From assembly GCA_000467715.1 (NCBI GenBank), contig AJFK01000081.1, positions 19,719-83,718 on the forward strand: DNA of 64,000 nt. The letters run 5' to 3'. This document shows, one piece after another, positions 1 to 12,900 of this stretch; position 1 is the stretch's first letter; the number at the start of each line of letters is the position of its first letter. A program made the position numbers and the translations under genes. Origin of the DNA: Hysterium pulicare CBS 123377 (taxonomy: Eukaryota > Ascomycota > Dothideomycetes > Hysteriales > Hysteriaceae). Below the pieces are notes generated by a model. The model saw only the letters and a list, made by a program, of their open reading frames with translations. It ran no database searches and was not told the DNA's origin.

Positions 1-1226
1 GTACTCGCATCGTCAAATCCGAAAGCTGTCATTGCCTCGTCCGCAATTCGTTGGAGTTTGAGCCAGGAGACGACTCTTCTGTCTGTCAAGATAGGTGACT
101 TGTTGAGGAGCGATAAGCTTTCTTCCATCCAACTATTGTACAGTAAAATGTTTGGGCGCCTCATCCTCAATGCAAAGCTAATCACAGTCAGCTTAAGGCT
201 GGCTTTGTAATAGAGAAAGGGAAGTTTTACTGACCCGGCAGTTATCAAATAGCAGGCCAGAATAGTTCGACAATTCTCCAATAGTTCCTCATTAGTTGAG
301 ACACGCTGCAGAGATCTTATGTCTCGTTTGGGTAATTGCTCATGAGTTACGGGCTTCGATGCCAAGCCGAGCTCTAGGGCCATACTAGCCGCCATATTTC
401 CATACTGATAGAATTGCATCTGCCCTGGAGTATCTGGCGGCGTATAGTATACCACTGTGACCAGCAGAGCCTGGATATGCTCTAAAGACTTCATGCCCTT
501 TATGAACAGTTTTCGAGCGAATAAGTAAACAACCTCCTCATACAAACGGTTCGATAACTCCGAGCCCTTGCAGTGAGAAGCCGCTGCCATGATTGCGTGG
601 AAGAGGACGGGCTTTTGGACCCGTAGTTCTGCTGCTGACCATCCAGCGGAGATGCTCACCCCCGGACAGTCTTGCACGAGCTCATTTCGGTACACTTCAA
701 GAAGCTCTGATGCTAGATCCATTGAGATGATTCCTCGGTCTACGATGTCACCACCAGGGGTGTCCAGGGGGTCTGTTCGAGTTTCGGACGCTGGGGGTAT
801 TGCTTGTTGCCACTTATCGGACGCAGCTGCGGTGGTACTTGCACTTTGCTGGGGTTGATCCCATTTTGGCGATTCTTCCTCTTTTGAGTCATCCTGGTCA
901 TCGGTTTCATCATCAATAGACATTCGCTCATCCGGTATACTGGGCGATATTTGGTTTGTCTTCAGAGCTGCCCGCATTTGCCTGACTTCTCTTTCTAATT
1001 CCGCTACACGGACGTCTGTCCTCTTTCGCTGTCGCCGTTTTTGGGGAGGAGCGAAAACGCATGCCCGGTTCGCTTTTGCGCATCTCAAACACTGTGTTGA
1101 CCCCGAAGCGGGATTGACCAGACACCGGACCTTCGATAGCCTACATGATTCACAGGCCCGATTCAGTTGCTGCTCCCTGGTCTTCTGAACAGAAATATCA
1201 CGATTGCTGGTTGGGCTTGGTAACAT
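1..1226 (-). CDS. Zn(II)2Cys6 fungal transcription factor (3' part missing)
   Basis: Probable nuclear DNA-binding regulator of the Gal4-type binuclear zinc cluster class. Read from ATG at 1226, residues 25-56 carry six cysteines spaced C-x2-C-x6-C-x10-C-x2-C-x6-C (C25, C28, C35, C46, C49, C56), which fits the family signature. A basic KRRQRKR linker and a short heptad-like stretch (VAELEREVRQM) follow, as expected for a dimerising coiled coil. Then come an acidic/Ser/Gln linker and the start of a helical middle homology region (FHAIMAAASHC, YYTPPDTPGQMQF, MALELGLA). A 57-bp intron at 178-234 (GTCAGT...TTAG) is inferred because removing it joins LITAGF to ALRMRRPN, a more family-like sequence; the frame also stays open without splicing. 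The frame runs off the left edge, so the C terminus is missing. The target genes are unknown. An upstream start inside the 1227-1400 leader was considered, but the 1226 ATG needs no extra intron. Confidence 0.9.
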   Translation of the reverse strand, partial: MLPSPTSNRDISVQKTREQQLNRACESCRLSKVRCLVNPASGSTQCLRCAKANRACVFAPPQKRRQRKRTDVRVAELEREVRQMRAALKTNQISPSIPDERMSIDDETDDQDDSKEEESPKWDQPQQSASTTAAASDKWQQAIPPASETRTDPLDTPGGDIVDRGIISMDLASELLEVYRNELVQDCPGVSISAGWSAAELRVQKPVLFHAIMAAASHCKGSELSNRLYEEVVYLFARKLFIKGMKSLEHIQALLVTVVYYTPPDTPGQMQFYQYGNMAASMALELGLASKPVTHEQLPKRDIRSLQRVSTNEELLENCRTILACYLITAGSVKLPFLYYKASLKLTVISFALRMRRPNILLYNSWMEESLSLLNKSPILTDRRVVSWLKLQRIADEAMTAFGFDDAS

Positions 1227-3898
1227 CACTTAGATTGTCTCTTGGAAGCGACATGAAATTCGTAATCGCCTTAAGGGATGTAACGCCTACTTGCGTGGGG
1301 ATGTTGTTCTTTGCGACACAGTAGCGTTGCGGATTCAAATTTTTCGAATATTGATGCTGTTGTGGGTTGCGAAAAAGGCGAATAGAATATACCAATGCGG
1401 CAATACAGCAATCTCAGAGTTCGGAGTTTAAGGTCGAGCACTAACGAGTTTCCTGCATTCTTCGGCGGGTTCAAAGTTGGATCTCAGTCTTTTGGCGGGT
1501 CGCAAATGCAGACTGAAAGCGGCGATGACGTTATCTTCAGAAGTTTAGGCGCTTCGGCAGTTGATCCAGAGGATGCTGTGTTGAAAATTCCGCAGGCTCC
1601 TAAGAGAACGAAGAGCTCCAAGACGGTTGACGCGGTTCCGGTACGAGAGGAAGTTGGAGGTTTCGTGAAATGAGCACGATCAGTTGGGCGTAGAGGCGTA
1701 CGAAGGCGTGCCTGGTGAGCCCAGAATCTGAGCTGCAGGGTTCCATACCTTACGGGTGGGTCCGGCTAGTCTAACCTCCCGAAGTCGGCGCCATCTTCCT
1801 CTTCTATCCATCACTCTCACACGTTCATTCTCCAGCAGTACAAAGGTGGGCATCAAAGACTTCTGGCCATGACTGTCGAGAGCGACGTCTGAGTATATGT
1901 GCAAACGCTGGGACATGCCAACGCAGGCTAATTAAGCTGATACCTTAAACACCATGTCTTACCAGCTCCTCCCTCCAGCCGTCTTTCCCATTCGTAAAGC
2001 GCCCTGCCCTGCATGGACAACCATCCAACACATATTAATATATTGCAACTGCATCATGCATGCCTTGCAATCCATTGGCAGTATTCATTGCTCACAGCTC
2101 AAAGCTCAGCCCTAGAGTTGATTAACGGGACAATTAATCAAAACGGTTATCGTGAAATGGACTAGGCACCTGCAACCTCATTCCGAGTTATCCAGAGTTA
2201 CCCCCCTCAGAAGCTTTTCTACCAGAGACCATCTAGGTAACACTGACTTCGTAAGTGAGGAGTTGAAGTGACCAGGCTGCAGATATGCGCATTGTGCCAT
2301 TATCCTAAACATGAAACTTGACCCGACCTATCACAAGATAGGAGGCCTAAGGACATATCCTTTTGCCTTCCACATTATAATTCGATATCCCTTGAGACGT
2401 GAAGTCTACTTATTGGACACTAGTCAAGGCTTCGAAGCTGCTCATGCAGCGAGTTACAGTAGTCGTTTCTGGAGCCATAGATTTGATAGCTCGACGATGA
2501 GTTCGCTTTGCTGGATGTCATTTCATTGCTACTCGAAAGCCTTTCTAGTCATAGCTCTTTGTAAAACATTTCTAGAGAATTCTTCGCTTCTAGGTCAAAG
2601 GCCGCCTCATCCGAAGACTAATGTGAGCATGATTCTGTGACTGTCGTTAGCAAGTTCACTGAGCGATCAGCAAACAACGCGCATTGCGAATCTTACCGGA
2701 TCGACTCAGAGCTATAAAGATCCCAAACCCCATTGACAATGAAATTATTAACCTGTCAAGCCTCGTCTGACGTGTGGTCTTCATAGACTCTGCGTTATAC
2801 TTGAAAGAGTTGTGACAAGTATGGTAGCAAATCAATGCAACACCGTTACATCATTCAATGAAATCAACCATGAATGAGAGTTTTAAATATAATCACCGCT
2901 TACGCGTGGTTGAGCTTAATCAAACTCTTTTTCAAGTATGGTAGCGAAGCAGAGTAGGAAAGCTTAGGGTCTATCCAGCAAGGCGCCTTTTACACCTTCC
3001 CCAACCTTCGCACCGTAATCACATTATGGACGTAATTTTACCGCCATAACCTTTGCCATCTCACTTTTCATCACCTTCCAAACCTTCTGCGTCAAGCATG
3101 GCCCAGATTTCTTATGTCCCTATGGAGTAGCTTCCCAACTATGCTCCTCCGCACCTAAGGCATTTCCACCTCCATAACTTGACTCAACAGAATCCTTCTT
3201 GATGTCAAACTCCACAGACCTAAGCTACTAGCCTTAAACACGTGATGCACGTGGCGCTGACGCGTGCGCCCTGTCGGCGACAAGCTAAGTCTTAAAGCCC
3301 GTGCGCGTGTGCTATGCCAGACTGTTACTCATACCGACAATCGGAGCACTGCCGTATTCCTCGTAGTTGGCATTTTAGATTCTTTAGTCGATGACTCCTC
3401 CCAGTTGTTTAAAGGTTTTGTGATCTCGAAGTTTGGATTTGGGTTTGAGAGATGAGTGAGGCCTATTCATTGTTCGAATTGAAGAGCAGGCAGCCCTGAA
3501 GACATCTGGGTGGGATGGTGAGATGGTTTTATATCACAGTAGGTGCAAGTTGTTGAAGCTGCAAGCGGAAGACAAACATGATAGTAAATGGAAGGTACGT
3601 TCAACTTTCTGAGTAGACGTCAAACTTGTCGGACCGAAATGGAGAGGAAGAGATCGAAGCTATTACTTGGGAACGCGACTTGACAAGAAATTGAAGGGGT
3701 GGGTCTTAGTATTATTCACGCCATTCCGAAAGACGAGTTGACTTTTGACCCTGACCGAACGAATAGTAACATAAATGACATAAGACCTGCATATGCACAC
3801 GATCCTCCCTAGAACTACTTCCATTCGTTGGTATAGTACAACAATTACGTCCTCTAAAACGAGCAGGAACACGAGAATGAAAATAATATATCCATTCT
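1227..3898. other. Intergenic spacer between regulator and permease
   Basis: About 2.7 kb lying upstream of the zinc-cluster gene and downstream of the permease. It contains only short open frames without recognisable domains; the longest are a 92-codon plus-strand frame at 1395-1673 and a 109-codon frame at 2311-2640. A 13-base direct repeat (CAAGTATGGTAGC) occurs at about 2816 and 2933. Nothing else was supported. Confidence 0.5.
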
Positions 3899-5696
3899 TT
3901 ACGCAATCCAGAACCATATCTTCTCAAAGATATTCCTTGGGTGCTGTTCGGGCCACACCTCCGCATCCAACGCCGCTTTTCCTGTCCAAATATCGGCCTC
4001 AGCTGCCTTGACGAAGCCAGGGCGCTTGAGGATCTTCCAGAATGCGTAAAGCACAAAGAAGATGGGAACACCGATGTAGGCTGTCAGGAAGTCGGTCACG
4101 CTCCATCTGCCCTTTGTGAAGACAGCGAAACCGTTGAAAAGGAGTATGCTGGGGACGCTATTAGCATTCGGCTCCTTAAAATGAACTCGACTCCACTTAG
4201 ACTTACAGGGAGAAGTAAATGATGGCAAACCAGGCGGTGTAAGGCTGGAATCTTGACTTGAATACAAGGGTATTGCGATCAACACCCTGAGCTATGAGAG
4301 CGGAGCGGAAACGAAGATAGGCGATGCAGATGGAGACCCAGGTGAAGAGCTGAGCAATAGTAGTGAGATTCTGGAACCACAGGAAGACGCTGTTGGCACC
4401 CGTGGATGTTGCCATGTAAGTAAGAAGAGAGATCGAGGCCGTGATAGCGACGCAGTAGTACGGAACACCGCTCTTCGAACACTTGAGAAGGAATTTAGGA
4501 GCTTGCTTGTTCTGAGCAACACCGAAAAGATAGCGGGAACCGGTGTAGAGGAAAGCGTTGGCGGATGAAGAGGCAGATGTCAGAATGACCGCATTGATGA
4601 TGGATGGAAGCGCTTTGATGCCAGCAAGGTTGATGGCGATGACCCAGGGAGAGGATGCCGCACCAGCACCACCGCTCAGCAAGTTTTTATTGTCATAGGG
4701 AACAAGCACACCGATAGCGAGCGAACCCAACACGTAAAAGAACAAAATACGCCAAAAGATACGGCGAACGGCCTTGGGAATGTTCTTGCGAGGATTGGCA
4801 GCCTCACCAGCAGCGACGGCGACCATTTCAACACCACCGTAAGAGAAAGCTGCGTTGACGAGGGTAGACCACAGCCCGAGAAAACGTCCGGTATCACCGG
4901 TACCAATGTATGTTTTCATGGCACCTGGATGTTTCCAGTAGCGGAATCCAAGACGGCCTTGTTTGTTCGCACCACCCAGATCCAAGATGAAAGCAAGGAT
5001 CAAAAGACCCACGATAGTTAGGATCTTGATACTTGCGAAAATGAACTCGGCTTCTCCGTAGATGGAGACGGCGAAGATGTTCAAGCAAAGGACCAAGACG
5101 ATGATGATAGTGATCCAGGCGGCAATGTTGATCTCGTCATTCCAAAATCCCACGACGATGGCCGCAGCGGAGATTTCGGCACAAAGCGTGATGGCACTCT
5201 GATACCAGTTGTTCCACCCGACAGCAAAGCCCAGAGCCGGGTCGACATAACGAGCGCAGTACTGAGGAATAGCACCAGGAAGAGGCAGCCAAGTAGCCAT
5301 TTCGCCGAGACATTGCATCATGGCGAAAACAGCAACACCGGTGAGCGAATACCCTATGAGGACAGAGAGAGGACCAGCTTTGGCGAAAGCAGTACCAATA
5401 CCAAGGAACAAACCTGTTCCGATGGTACCGCCGAGGGCAATGAACTGGATGTGTCGAGATTTCAGACTTGGAGCATGTTAGTTCCATAGCCCGTTTAGAA
5501 ACGCCTGGGGATCATTGAACACATACCCTCGTTCGACATATCCGTACTCTTCTGCGGTAGCGATATCACCGTACATGTCAGCAGCCTCGCCGGCTGCGGC
5601 GCCTCTGGTCTGAACGACATGCTTGATGTTATGGTCACCGTATTGCGGCGAGTCGGCACCAGCGCCGAGGTGATATTGTGACTTGTCCTCCTCCAT
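3899..5696 (-). CDS. YAT-family amino-acid permease
   Basis: Plasma-membrane proton-coupled amino-acid uptake protein of the fungal YAT (AAP) family. Three exons, 5527-5696, 4207-5466 and 4149-down to 3899, give 559 residues, a normal length for the family. The introns, 5467-5526 (GTATGT...AAG) and 4149-4206 (GTAAGT...CAG), restore phase exactly. The hydrophilic cytosolic N terminus is followed by the family signature IALGGTIGTGLFLG in the first membrane helix, CLGEMATWLPLPG, RYVDPALGFAVGWNNWY and about 12 hydrophobic segments in all. FGYRYW-like text (RLGFRYWKHPGAM) recalls the Dip5 acidic amino-acid permease branch, but substrate cannot be read from sequence, and general or proline permeases remain possible. 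GATA-type sites upstream suggest nitrogen control. The last exon encodes the helix-11/12 region and a short cytosolic tail. Confidence 0.93.
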
Positions 5697-8600
5697 GTTG
5701 TGGAGCTCCGCTTCTTAGAATTTAGACAGTTTTCCTGATGGTCAAGGACTGGCTCTGTTGGGGAATGGGAAAAGAGCTGGATGCTCTGTGGTCTTGATAG
5801 ATGACGGGCGGGGTTGGCACCGCAATTAAATTGAGGGAGACGAAATACCTTCGCACGCTGACGGGAAGCAAAGGGCGTACAGGGGGATGTCTTTATATTA
5901 CTCTGGATCGGCAGCTGGTTGAGCGGCGCAGTGCAACCCTAGAAGACCCTCCCTGCACGACTTCTAGCTCGAAGGCTTCGAGGGTTGGATTTGGGAATCG
6001 GGAGCGCCGCGAAGCTCGTTAGCCTTGGGGGTCTGGGCTGATTCGGGAGGGTGCACCATCAGCCACTCAGAGCTACGCCTGGACAGATTGGCCAAGAATC
6101 GTCAGAAAGAGTGATAAGGAAACCGCAGTATTGCGCAGGGTAGACGCGGCGAAGAAGCATAGCCATTGGCGAGAGGATCCCAGCGATATGGCAAGGCAAT
6201 TCATCCTGCACGAAAAGGGCTTAGTGAGGCGTGGGGTCTTTCTCCGCAAATGCTGGCCTGCAACACATTTCACGTCGGAAGACTGTAAGACGGGCGCTCG
6301 GTCAGGACGTCGTGGCGAAGCTTTGGAGGCCCTGCGACGGCCCTCGGCTGGTCCATTGCGCATTTCTTTCAGAGCACGTAGGGAGTGCTGAGGACGAGAC
6401 AAGATCAAAACTGCGAGATGGTGATGAAGTCTTGGAGGCTCAAGCGTCTCAACGGCGCATGACCCGCCCGTCCATCAGGCCAATTACAGCATGGAGCAGC
6501 AGGAATGGATTGCCCTTTGTCGTTGGTGGCATGCGAGGCGCCCTCATGAGGCAATTTTCGAGAACGACAAGAGCTTCTAGCGCCTTCAGCCGTCGATGCA
6601 TCACAGCATCTCGGTCAGTCACCCCACTAGTTGTGCCGAGCAGACGCCATCAACATCTTAGACTCGCCGACTCCAGCCTTGCGACTGTTCACCCTCTCAC
6701 GACTCTCACGACGCTCACGCCAGGAGCGCAGGAAAAGCGAGCAATGGATCCTGGGCACTTCAGCATTAGTAGCGGCCTTCCTGTCCACAGTGCCACGGTC
6801 CACATCAAGATGGCGGCGCCAACCATGCGGTCTGACAGGTCACTCGCGTCCCCATGCTCACCTTCCTCTTGGGGAGCCTAGCAAAAAGCGATTCGAAGGT
6901 CGGTGTTTACCCTTTGCGGAACGAGTCCGTCACATGAGGTTTGGCTCCAAGCCTGGCTGGATTCTTCTGTGGAAAGCCAAATGCACGCTGCATTCTGCCT
7001 GCGCCGTCTAAGGTATCTAGTCAGTTTGAGCCTCACTGCAAAATGCGGGGCGGTGCAGATCTGCCCGGTCTGCCTACCGAGCACGAAGGCAGACCCATCA
7101 TTCATAGCCTGAGATAGGCGAGAAGCGATAACGTCTTGCGCCATGGCGACCCATCATGACAACACACAATCTGGGACCGGTGAGGAGCACGGGCATCAAC
7201 TCGACCTTACTCCTTGTCGGACTCTGCTCTTATCGCAGTATCTCAAGCAGAATACTCCATCAAACTGCCAGGGTCGACGACTACCGAAGACCTCGCTCAT
7301 CGCATCGGCATCACGAAACCGTAGTTCCTACGATGAGGTAAAATATTCTGCACAGATCCGCAACTTGAGGTTGACTATTATCATCGCTCCAATCGCATAT
7401 CAAAGCTTCGAACTAAATCCGAGTCCGCGAAGTTGGAGCAGGTGATCTGCGTCGTGATCCAAAGGGTCAAGCCAACCACTGCAACCAGCCACCACCAATC
7501 CCTTCGACCTCGTCGTGCATGGAAAATGCAAATTTCAGATTGATTGCATCGCAACGTGTTTGGTTGCTCGCGTACCCCTGCATGCTCGTCTGAGGTGTTT
7601 CCGCTTCGCTCACGCCCTCAGACCTCCTCTCCCGACGCAAAGCGCGTGCTTTTCTACTGGCTATGCGGCCAAGATTGCTTTTACTGCAACAGGCAGCCCA
7701 TAGGTGCGCACACGTTTTCAATTTCGGTCTAGAAGCCAAATTAGAAAATTCTATCGTGTACCTTGCACTGAAGCTTCTCTTGGAGCCGTGGCACGACAGC
7801 CGTCAAACGACCCGGTCTTTCTTGGGTGTCATCCACTTTTTGGTTCCACTCCCACCCACACTCAGGCTCCAAAATCCCGCTGAAAATTTCGAATTGAAGT
7901 TTAGGCCTCGTAAAGCTTACCCATAGGAAATATAAGATGAATCCTGTGCACGATAAGGATGTAATAAACTCAGCCAATCGTTAAGCACATGCAGGATGTA
8001 AACGTTGGATTCTCTTCTAGAATAAAGATCCCAGACGTCTAGGTGGTGGTGTATACAGCACTACGCAATAGTACTGTCAAGAAGGACCACTCCCGTAAAC
8101 GGATGCTTGCATTATCATCATCACATACGCAGTCGAGATCATCATCATTAGAGCAAGATTGAGCTCAATAGGATCATCCCATCCTCAAAATCCCTCCCAA
8201 ATCAGACGCTTAAACCTCCTTATACGCTCCTGCATTTGATTTACCTATCAACCATCAAGCTCTCACAAGCTCAATCGGCTCATCATAAAACATGAAACTA
8301 AATGTAACACACACCAGACGCATACTTTCAGTTCAACTCTCAAATTCCCCAAAAAGTAACCGCGTCGGTCCGCTAGCGGCTCTGGCAGAGATCTGGAAAA
8401 CCACCCGCAAGTCTGAGAGTATACAGAGCCGCAATTGCCAAATCCACGTGGTGGCTTGAAGAAGATCTATATGTCAACGTCTCTGGATCAAGCAGAGTAG
8501 AAGATGCTCGAAGACTTTCAATTCAAGCGCAGCACGAGCTTGAAGTTTCCAAGAAAAGAGTCATATTAACGTCGAATCAAATGATAGGCAATGCGCTCTC

Positions 8601-9938
8601 GCTATCAGATGCGACCCCATTGCACCTCTTTCGTCATCAAATCCCTCCCACTCCACACGCCAATGCTGTTAAGACAAACACTTACAAGCATCGAGCGTGG
8701 AGGAATTAAAAACAGAATAAACCAGTTTCTCGTAGACGGGCCGTTGCCAGGTTTCCTTGACTTCAGATCTTCAACACCGCCAGCATCACTTCGAGCTCAT
8801 TACAGCCACACTCAATCCAGCCCACAATGCTCCCAGCAATTTTCGTGATGGATTCAGTCTCCGCCTATCGAAAGAAAGCCTGTTGAACTAGCAATGTCGA
8901 GCAGCTCTGACACCTCCGCGCGTCCCCTTGCTCACCTTCGCCGAAGAGCGCTCGTCCTCAATCTGTGAACTTTTAATGGCAGTGTCAGGCACTCGTTGCG
9001 CTACAAAATCGAGGGTGCGATGGCGTACGTGTTTGGTTATGCCGAAAGGGCGAGGACAAGATTTCGAAGCTAACACTACTGTGGATCTTCACGAAGAGAT
9101 AGACACTCGAAGTCGACGTTATTTTCCACTACCTACCTCCTTAGCCTCTCGTTATGATTTGAAATCAGGCTTATAAAGGTCGAGAACGAGAGATAGTAGG
9201 AAAGAGGTGAGGAATTCATTCAGCCTGTGTACAGTGAGACAACATTTCCCCCGGAGGAAGTAAGAGGGTTGGGCACGATGCCATTCACAGCCGTATGCGA
9301 ATTTCTCTTCACGTAAATAGAACAGCAACAATAAGGCAAAGTTTCTAGAAAACATATCAAATTAAAACAATCTACCTATCTGGGTTTTCTGTAATTTATC
9401 TGTCAAACGTGCAACATAAACATAAAGCAAAACACACAAACAATAAAGATTGGACTCTGCTCAGACTAAACGCAAACCCTCTGGCTGTAGGTTTCCCAAT
9501 GCCAATTTGCCAAATAATCAGATGAAGTGAATGCCATACTCGTCACACGAGCAGCTGCCCCATCGAGACGAAGCAGTGACAGCCCGGAAAACCGCTTTGA
9601 CTGCCAAGAATGGACACTCGCCGGTGAGGCAACCCCTCGTCCTAGACACCCGAGTTCAGTAACTGCCTAGCAAGGGGCTGACAATCGTGCGAGATGGTCT
9701 TGCAGTCGTGGGGGATGAATTGACTAAAGGTGTGTGTGAGGTGTTAGGTAGGTATTTTCAGATATCGGCCTTCCCTACGCTGTCGAGGTTTCCGTCCCAC
9801 GGGTACCAAAAATCTCTCCTGGGACCGTTCGCTGACCCCCTGTGGGCGCATATATCCTTGGTCTGGATGATAGTAAGGCTCCTAACGTCAAAGACTGTTC
9901 CTAGTTCTCATGTAAAGAAGGAATTTCCGCGACACAAA
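5697..9938. other. Long intergenic region, permease promoter to UPF1 3' end
   Basis: About 4.2 kb. The part next to 5697 is the promoter and leader of the minus-strand permease; the part next to 9938 is the UPF1 3' flank. Open frames here, including a 216-codon plus-strand frame at 6231-6881, are rich in Arg, Ser and Thr, show no domain or splice logic and look like chance frames in GC-rich DNA. Short CAT/ATC triplet runs lie near 8113-8150. No gene was supported. Confidence 0.45.
5795..7132. promoter_or_regulatory. GATA-factor sites upstream of the permease
   Basis: HGATAR-type hexamers, the binding core of the AreA/Nit2 nitrogen regulators, occur at 5795-5800 (TGATAG), 6112-6117 (TGATAA) and 7112-7117 (AGATAG), with a weaker CGATAA at 7126-7131. 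Two lie within about 420 bp of the permease start. Such hexamers are common by chance, so a regulatory role is inferred mainly from the gene they precede. Confidence 0.35.
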
Positions 9939-12900
9939 TCAGTCATAGCTAGCCACGCCACCGATCTGACTAGCAAAGGCAGTGGACACGGAACGAGTGT
10001 CATCGTCATCGAAACCACCAGTAAGGCCACTACGCAGCCCACGGGCCCCGCTATAGCCGCCGGAAAGGTTATCGTTACGTCGGGTAGACTCCACGAAGCG
10101 GTTCAGACGGTCGGATTGGCTGAGCGAAGTGGGTTTGCTATAGTCGTTGAGGCCTAGGCCTGCGAGGCTGATGCCACCAGGCCCGTCAGTCTTGGTATCC
10201 GTGATGTCGCTCGCTGCAACAGATTCACCTGCAACGCTACCGGCGACGCCATTACCCTTTGTCTTCTGTCCAGGGGCACCACGGCCGGGGAGGGTGGGCC
10301 ACGAATCTTGGAAGTTGGAGAACATGGGGGGATAGTTGGAGGAAACGCCGACACCGCCGATAGCAGACGAGTGGACTGAAGACACATCGTCAGGAATGTA
10401 TCCAACAATTGATCCGTTATCGTTGTATTCTTGACGAGATGGTTTGCCATTCACGCCATGACGTCCAGATGTCATGTTGTTGGCGTGTTGGAAGGCCATC
10501 TGGTAGCGCTGGGGACCACGGTAGGTCTGCTTTGGGCGGCTGAATTGTAGAAGAGACACTTGCAGATTCGACAGTGGTCCTTCGACCAGGCAGTTGCGCT
10601 CCTTGAAATGGACTAAGAGATAATGCCACAAAGGATGCTTAGACAACACCTTGGGGTTGCCAAGGATAACTAGACCATACTTGGCTCGGGTCAGGGCGAC
10701 ATTGAGACGGCGAGGGTCGCTCAAGAAACCGATGCCTTGATGGTCATTGGAACGAACACATGAGAGGATAATGAAGTCCTTCTCACGTCCTTGGAAAGCA
10801 TCGACGGAAGCCACCTCAACTTCCTTGTAATTCTCTTTCTTGAAGCTACCAGTGGTCTGCATTGAACTGACAACGTAGCTGCGCTGGCCTTCGTATGGCG
10901 TAATGATACCGATATCTTGAGGTTGAACACCAGCCTTGAAGAAACGTGTAACAATCTTCTCGACATTAGTAGCTTCAGTACGATTCAAATAAGACGTGCC
11001 AGAGGCTGAGATTTCTTCATTTCCGAGATTTGACCAGAACATCATTGGGTTGTCAGCCACCGGCCAGGGAAAGTCGACATCGCGGCGGACACGCTCTTGC
11101 ATCGACACACCATTCTGGAGTGAGCCCTCGTAGAACATGTTGGACGGAAATTCGGATAAGCAAGGATGCATGCGGTACTGCACCTGGAGTCGAATAGGGG
11201 CACAGCCTAGAATGACCAGACGTTCAAACAAGGACTGGTTCAAGCCAGCAGTTGCTGCCTTCTTGTTCATGATGACAGGACCCAACTGTTGATGATCTCC
11301 AACAAGAACGACCTGTTTGCACCCTAACACCAACGGGATCATGCACTCTGGTTCGGCAGATTGAGTAGACTCATCGATCAGGACAGTCCTGAATTTTAGC
11401 TTGGCAAGGCGAGGGTCTCCAGCTCCAACGCAAGTGCAGCAGATAACGTCTGCGTTGTTCAAGATCTCACGCTCCGCGGCTCGGGTGAGTTGTTTGAATT
11501 TCTTCTCATCCTGACTGGAAAGTTCGCCAAGTTCGTTCTTCAGTTGATTTAGCTTGTTCAATTCAACATTGGTATCGTTCATGCGGACTTGTTCATGAAG
11601 AGAGAGGAAGCCAACGGGGGATTCAACATCTTCTCGTGACTTCGCCGTAACACGAACCGTCTTCAATCCCGTGAGGTGGACACGTTCGCACAGCTGATCG
11701 ACTGCAACGTTCGACGGAGCACACACCAAGACTTGACCACCACTAAGCTTGGCGAGGTGGTAAATGATAGTGGCGGATGTGACGGTCTTGCCAGTACCTG
11801 GTGGTCCTTGGATTAAGCTTAAAGGTTTTTGTAGCACACTCTTCACGGCGTTGATCTGACTGCTGTTCAATTCCGGAAGACCAGGAACGCTGAATTTTCG
11901 GGGCATCTGGGTTTTCATAGGCGCTGAAGCTACTTCATGTCCCAACAAGCGATGGAAAATGTAACCCGAAACGCTCATCTCGTCGATGGCAAATGTTTTC
12001 ATAGCGTGCTGCATGCGATCAAAGGATGTGGCCTTCCAGACGTAATCTGCGCTGAAGTTATGAGTGCACTCAGTCGGCACTGATTTGTGGTCGCCTTTTG
12101 TTCGCAACTCGATGGTGACTTCGTCGGATTGGTTGTTCGGAATTTTCATGACATAGCCTACGCCTTCCCAGTGCGGGCGAAGCTCTCCAGTATATCTCAG
12201 ACGCATTTCGTCACCCACGGCAAGCTTCACATCGCCCAGCTCAAGCTTCGGGAGAATAAAACTAGCGAGGTGTTTGTTATTCAAACCCAAGTCCCAGCGT
12301 ACAACAAGCTGATCTTGCGACTGGGACTCTTTCAGCTTGCGATCGTAGTCGGCTTCGATTTTGACCAGGGGTCCAAAAACGTTCTGATATTGGAAGGCAT
12401 CGTCGTAACGGAGAAGGACCTTCGCGAGTACCTCCTCCTGGCCAGCTCCTTTTTCCAAGTCCTTGATGGTAGCATTCGCGTCATCTTTCCACAACTCCTC
12501 CAATTTGGCTATCATCTGTGGGCTGAGATGCCGTGCACGTAACTGCTCCTGATCGGACGGTGCAGGTACGAGCCAAGACAGGAAAGAGCGATCTTCGATC
12601 AATGGTTGCCAGCGTGAAGTGTCCCAGTTCATATCCTTCTGCGAAGGCATCGCGGCGCAAGGCTGGCGACATAGCAAGACAACCACGGTATCAGATTTGG
12701 CAGGGATGAATCCGAGGAGGAAGACGTTCTTTGTACCGCAGTTGTAGCATTCGAGAACCGTATCACCCAACGAAGAATAGGGATGTAGCTGGACCTCTTT
12801 ATGGCGAGCTCGGACAAGATGGTTGATGATATGGGAGGAAGAGGTATTGCCACGGGCACTGCAAAACCATTTGTCGCAACTAAGGCATTTGACTACACTG

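Noticed and set aside
1395-1673. 92-codon plus-strand frame opposite the regulator's leader
   Set aside because: No recognisable motif, it lies in the likely 5' flank of the minus-strand gene, and no splice partners were seen.
6231-6881. 216-codon plus-strand frame upstream of the permease
   Set aside because: Arg/Ser/Thr-rich text without domain logic in a GC-rich promoter region; several overlapping frames of the same kind occur here.
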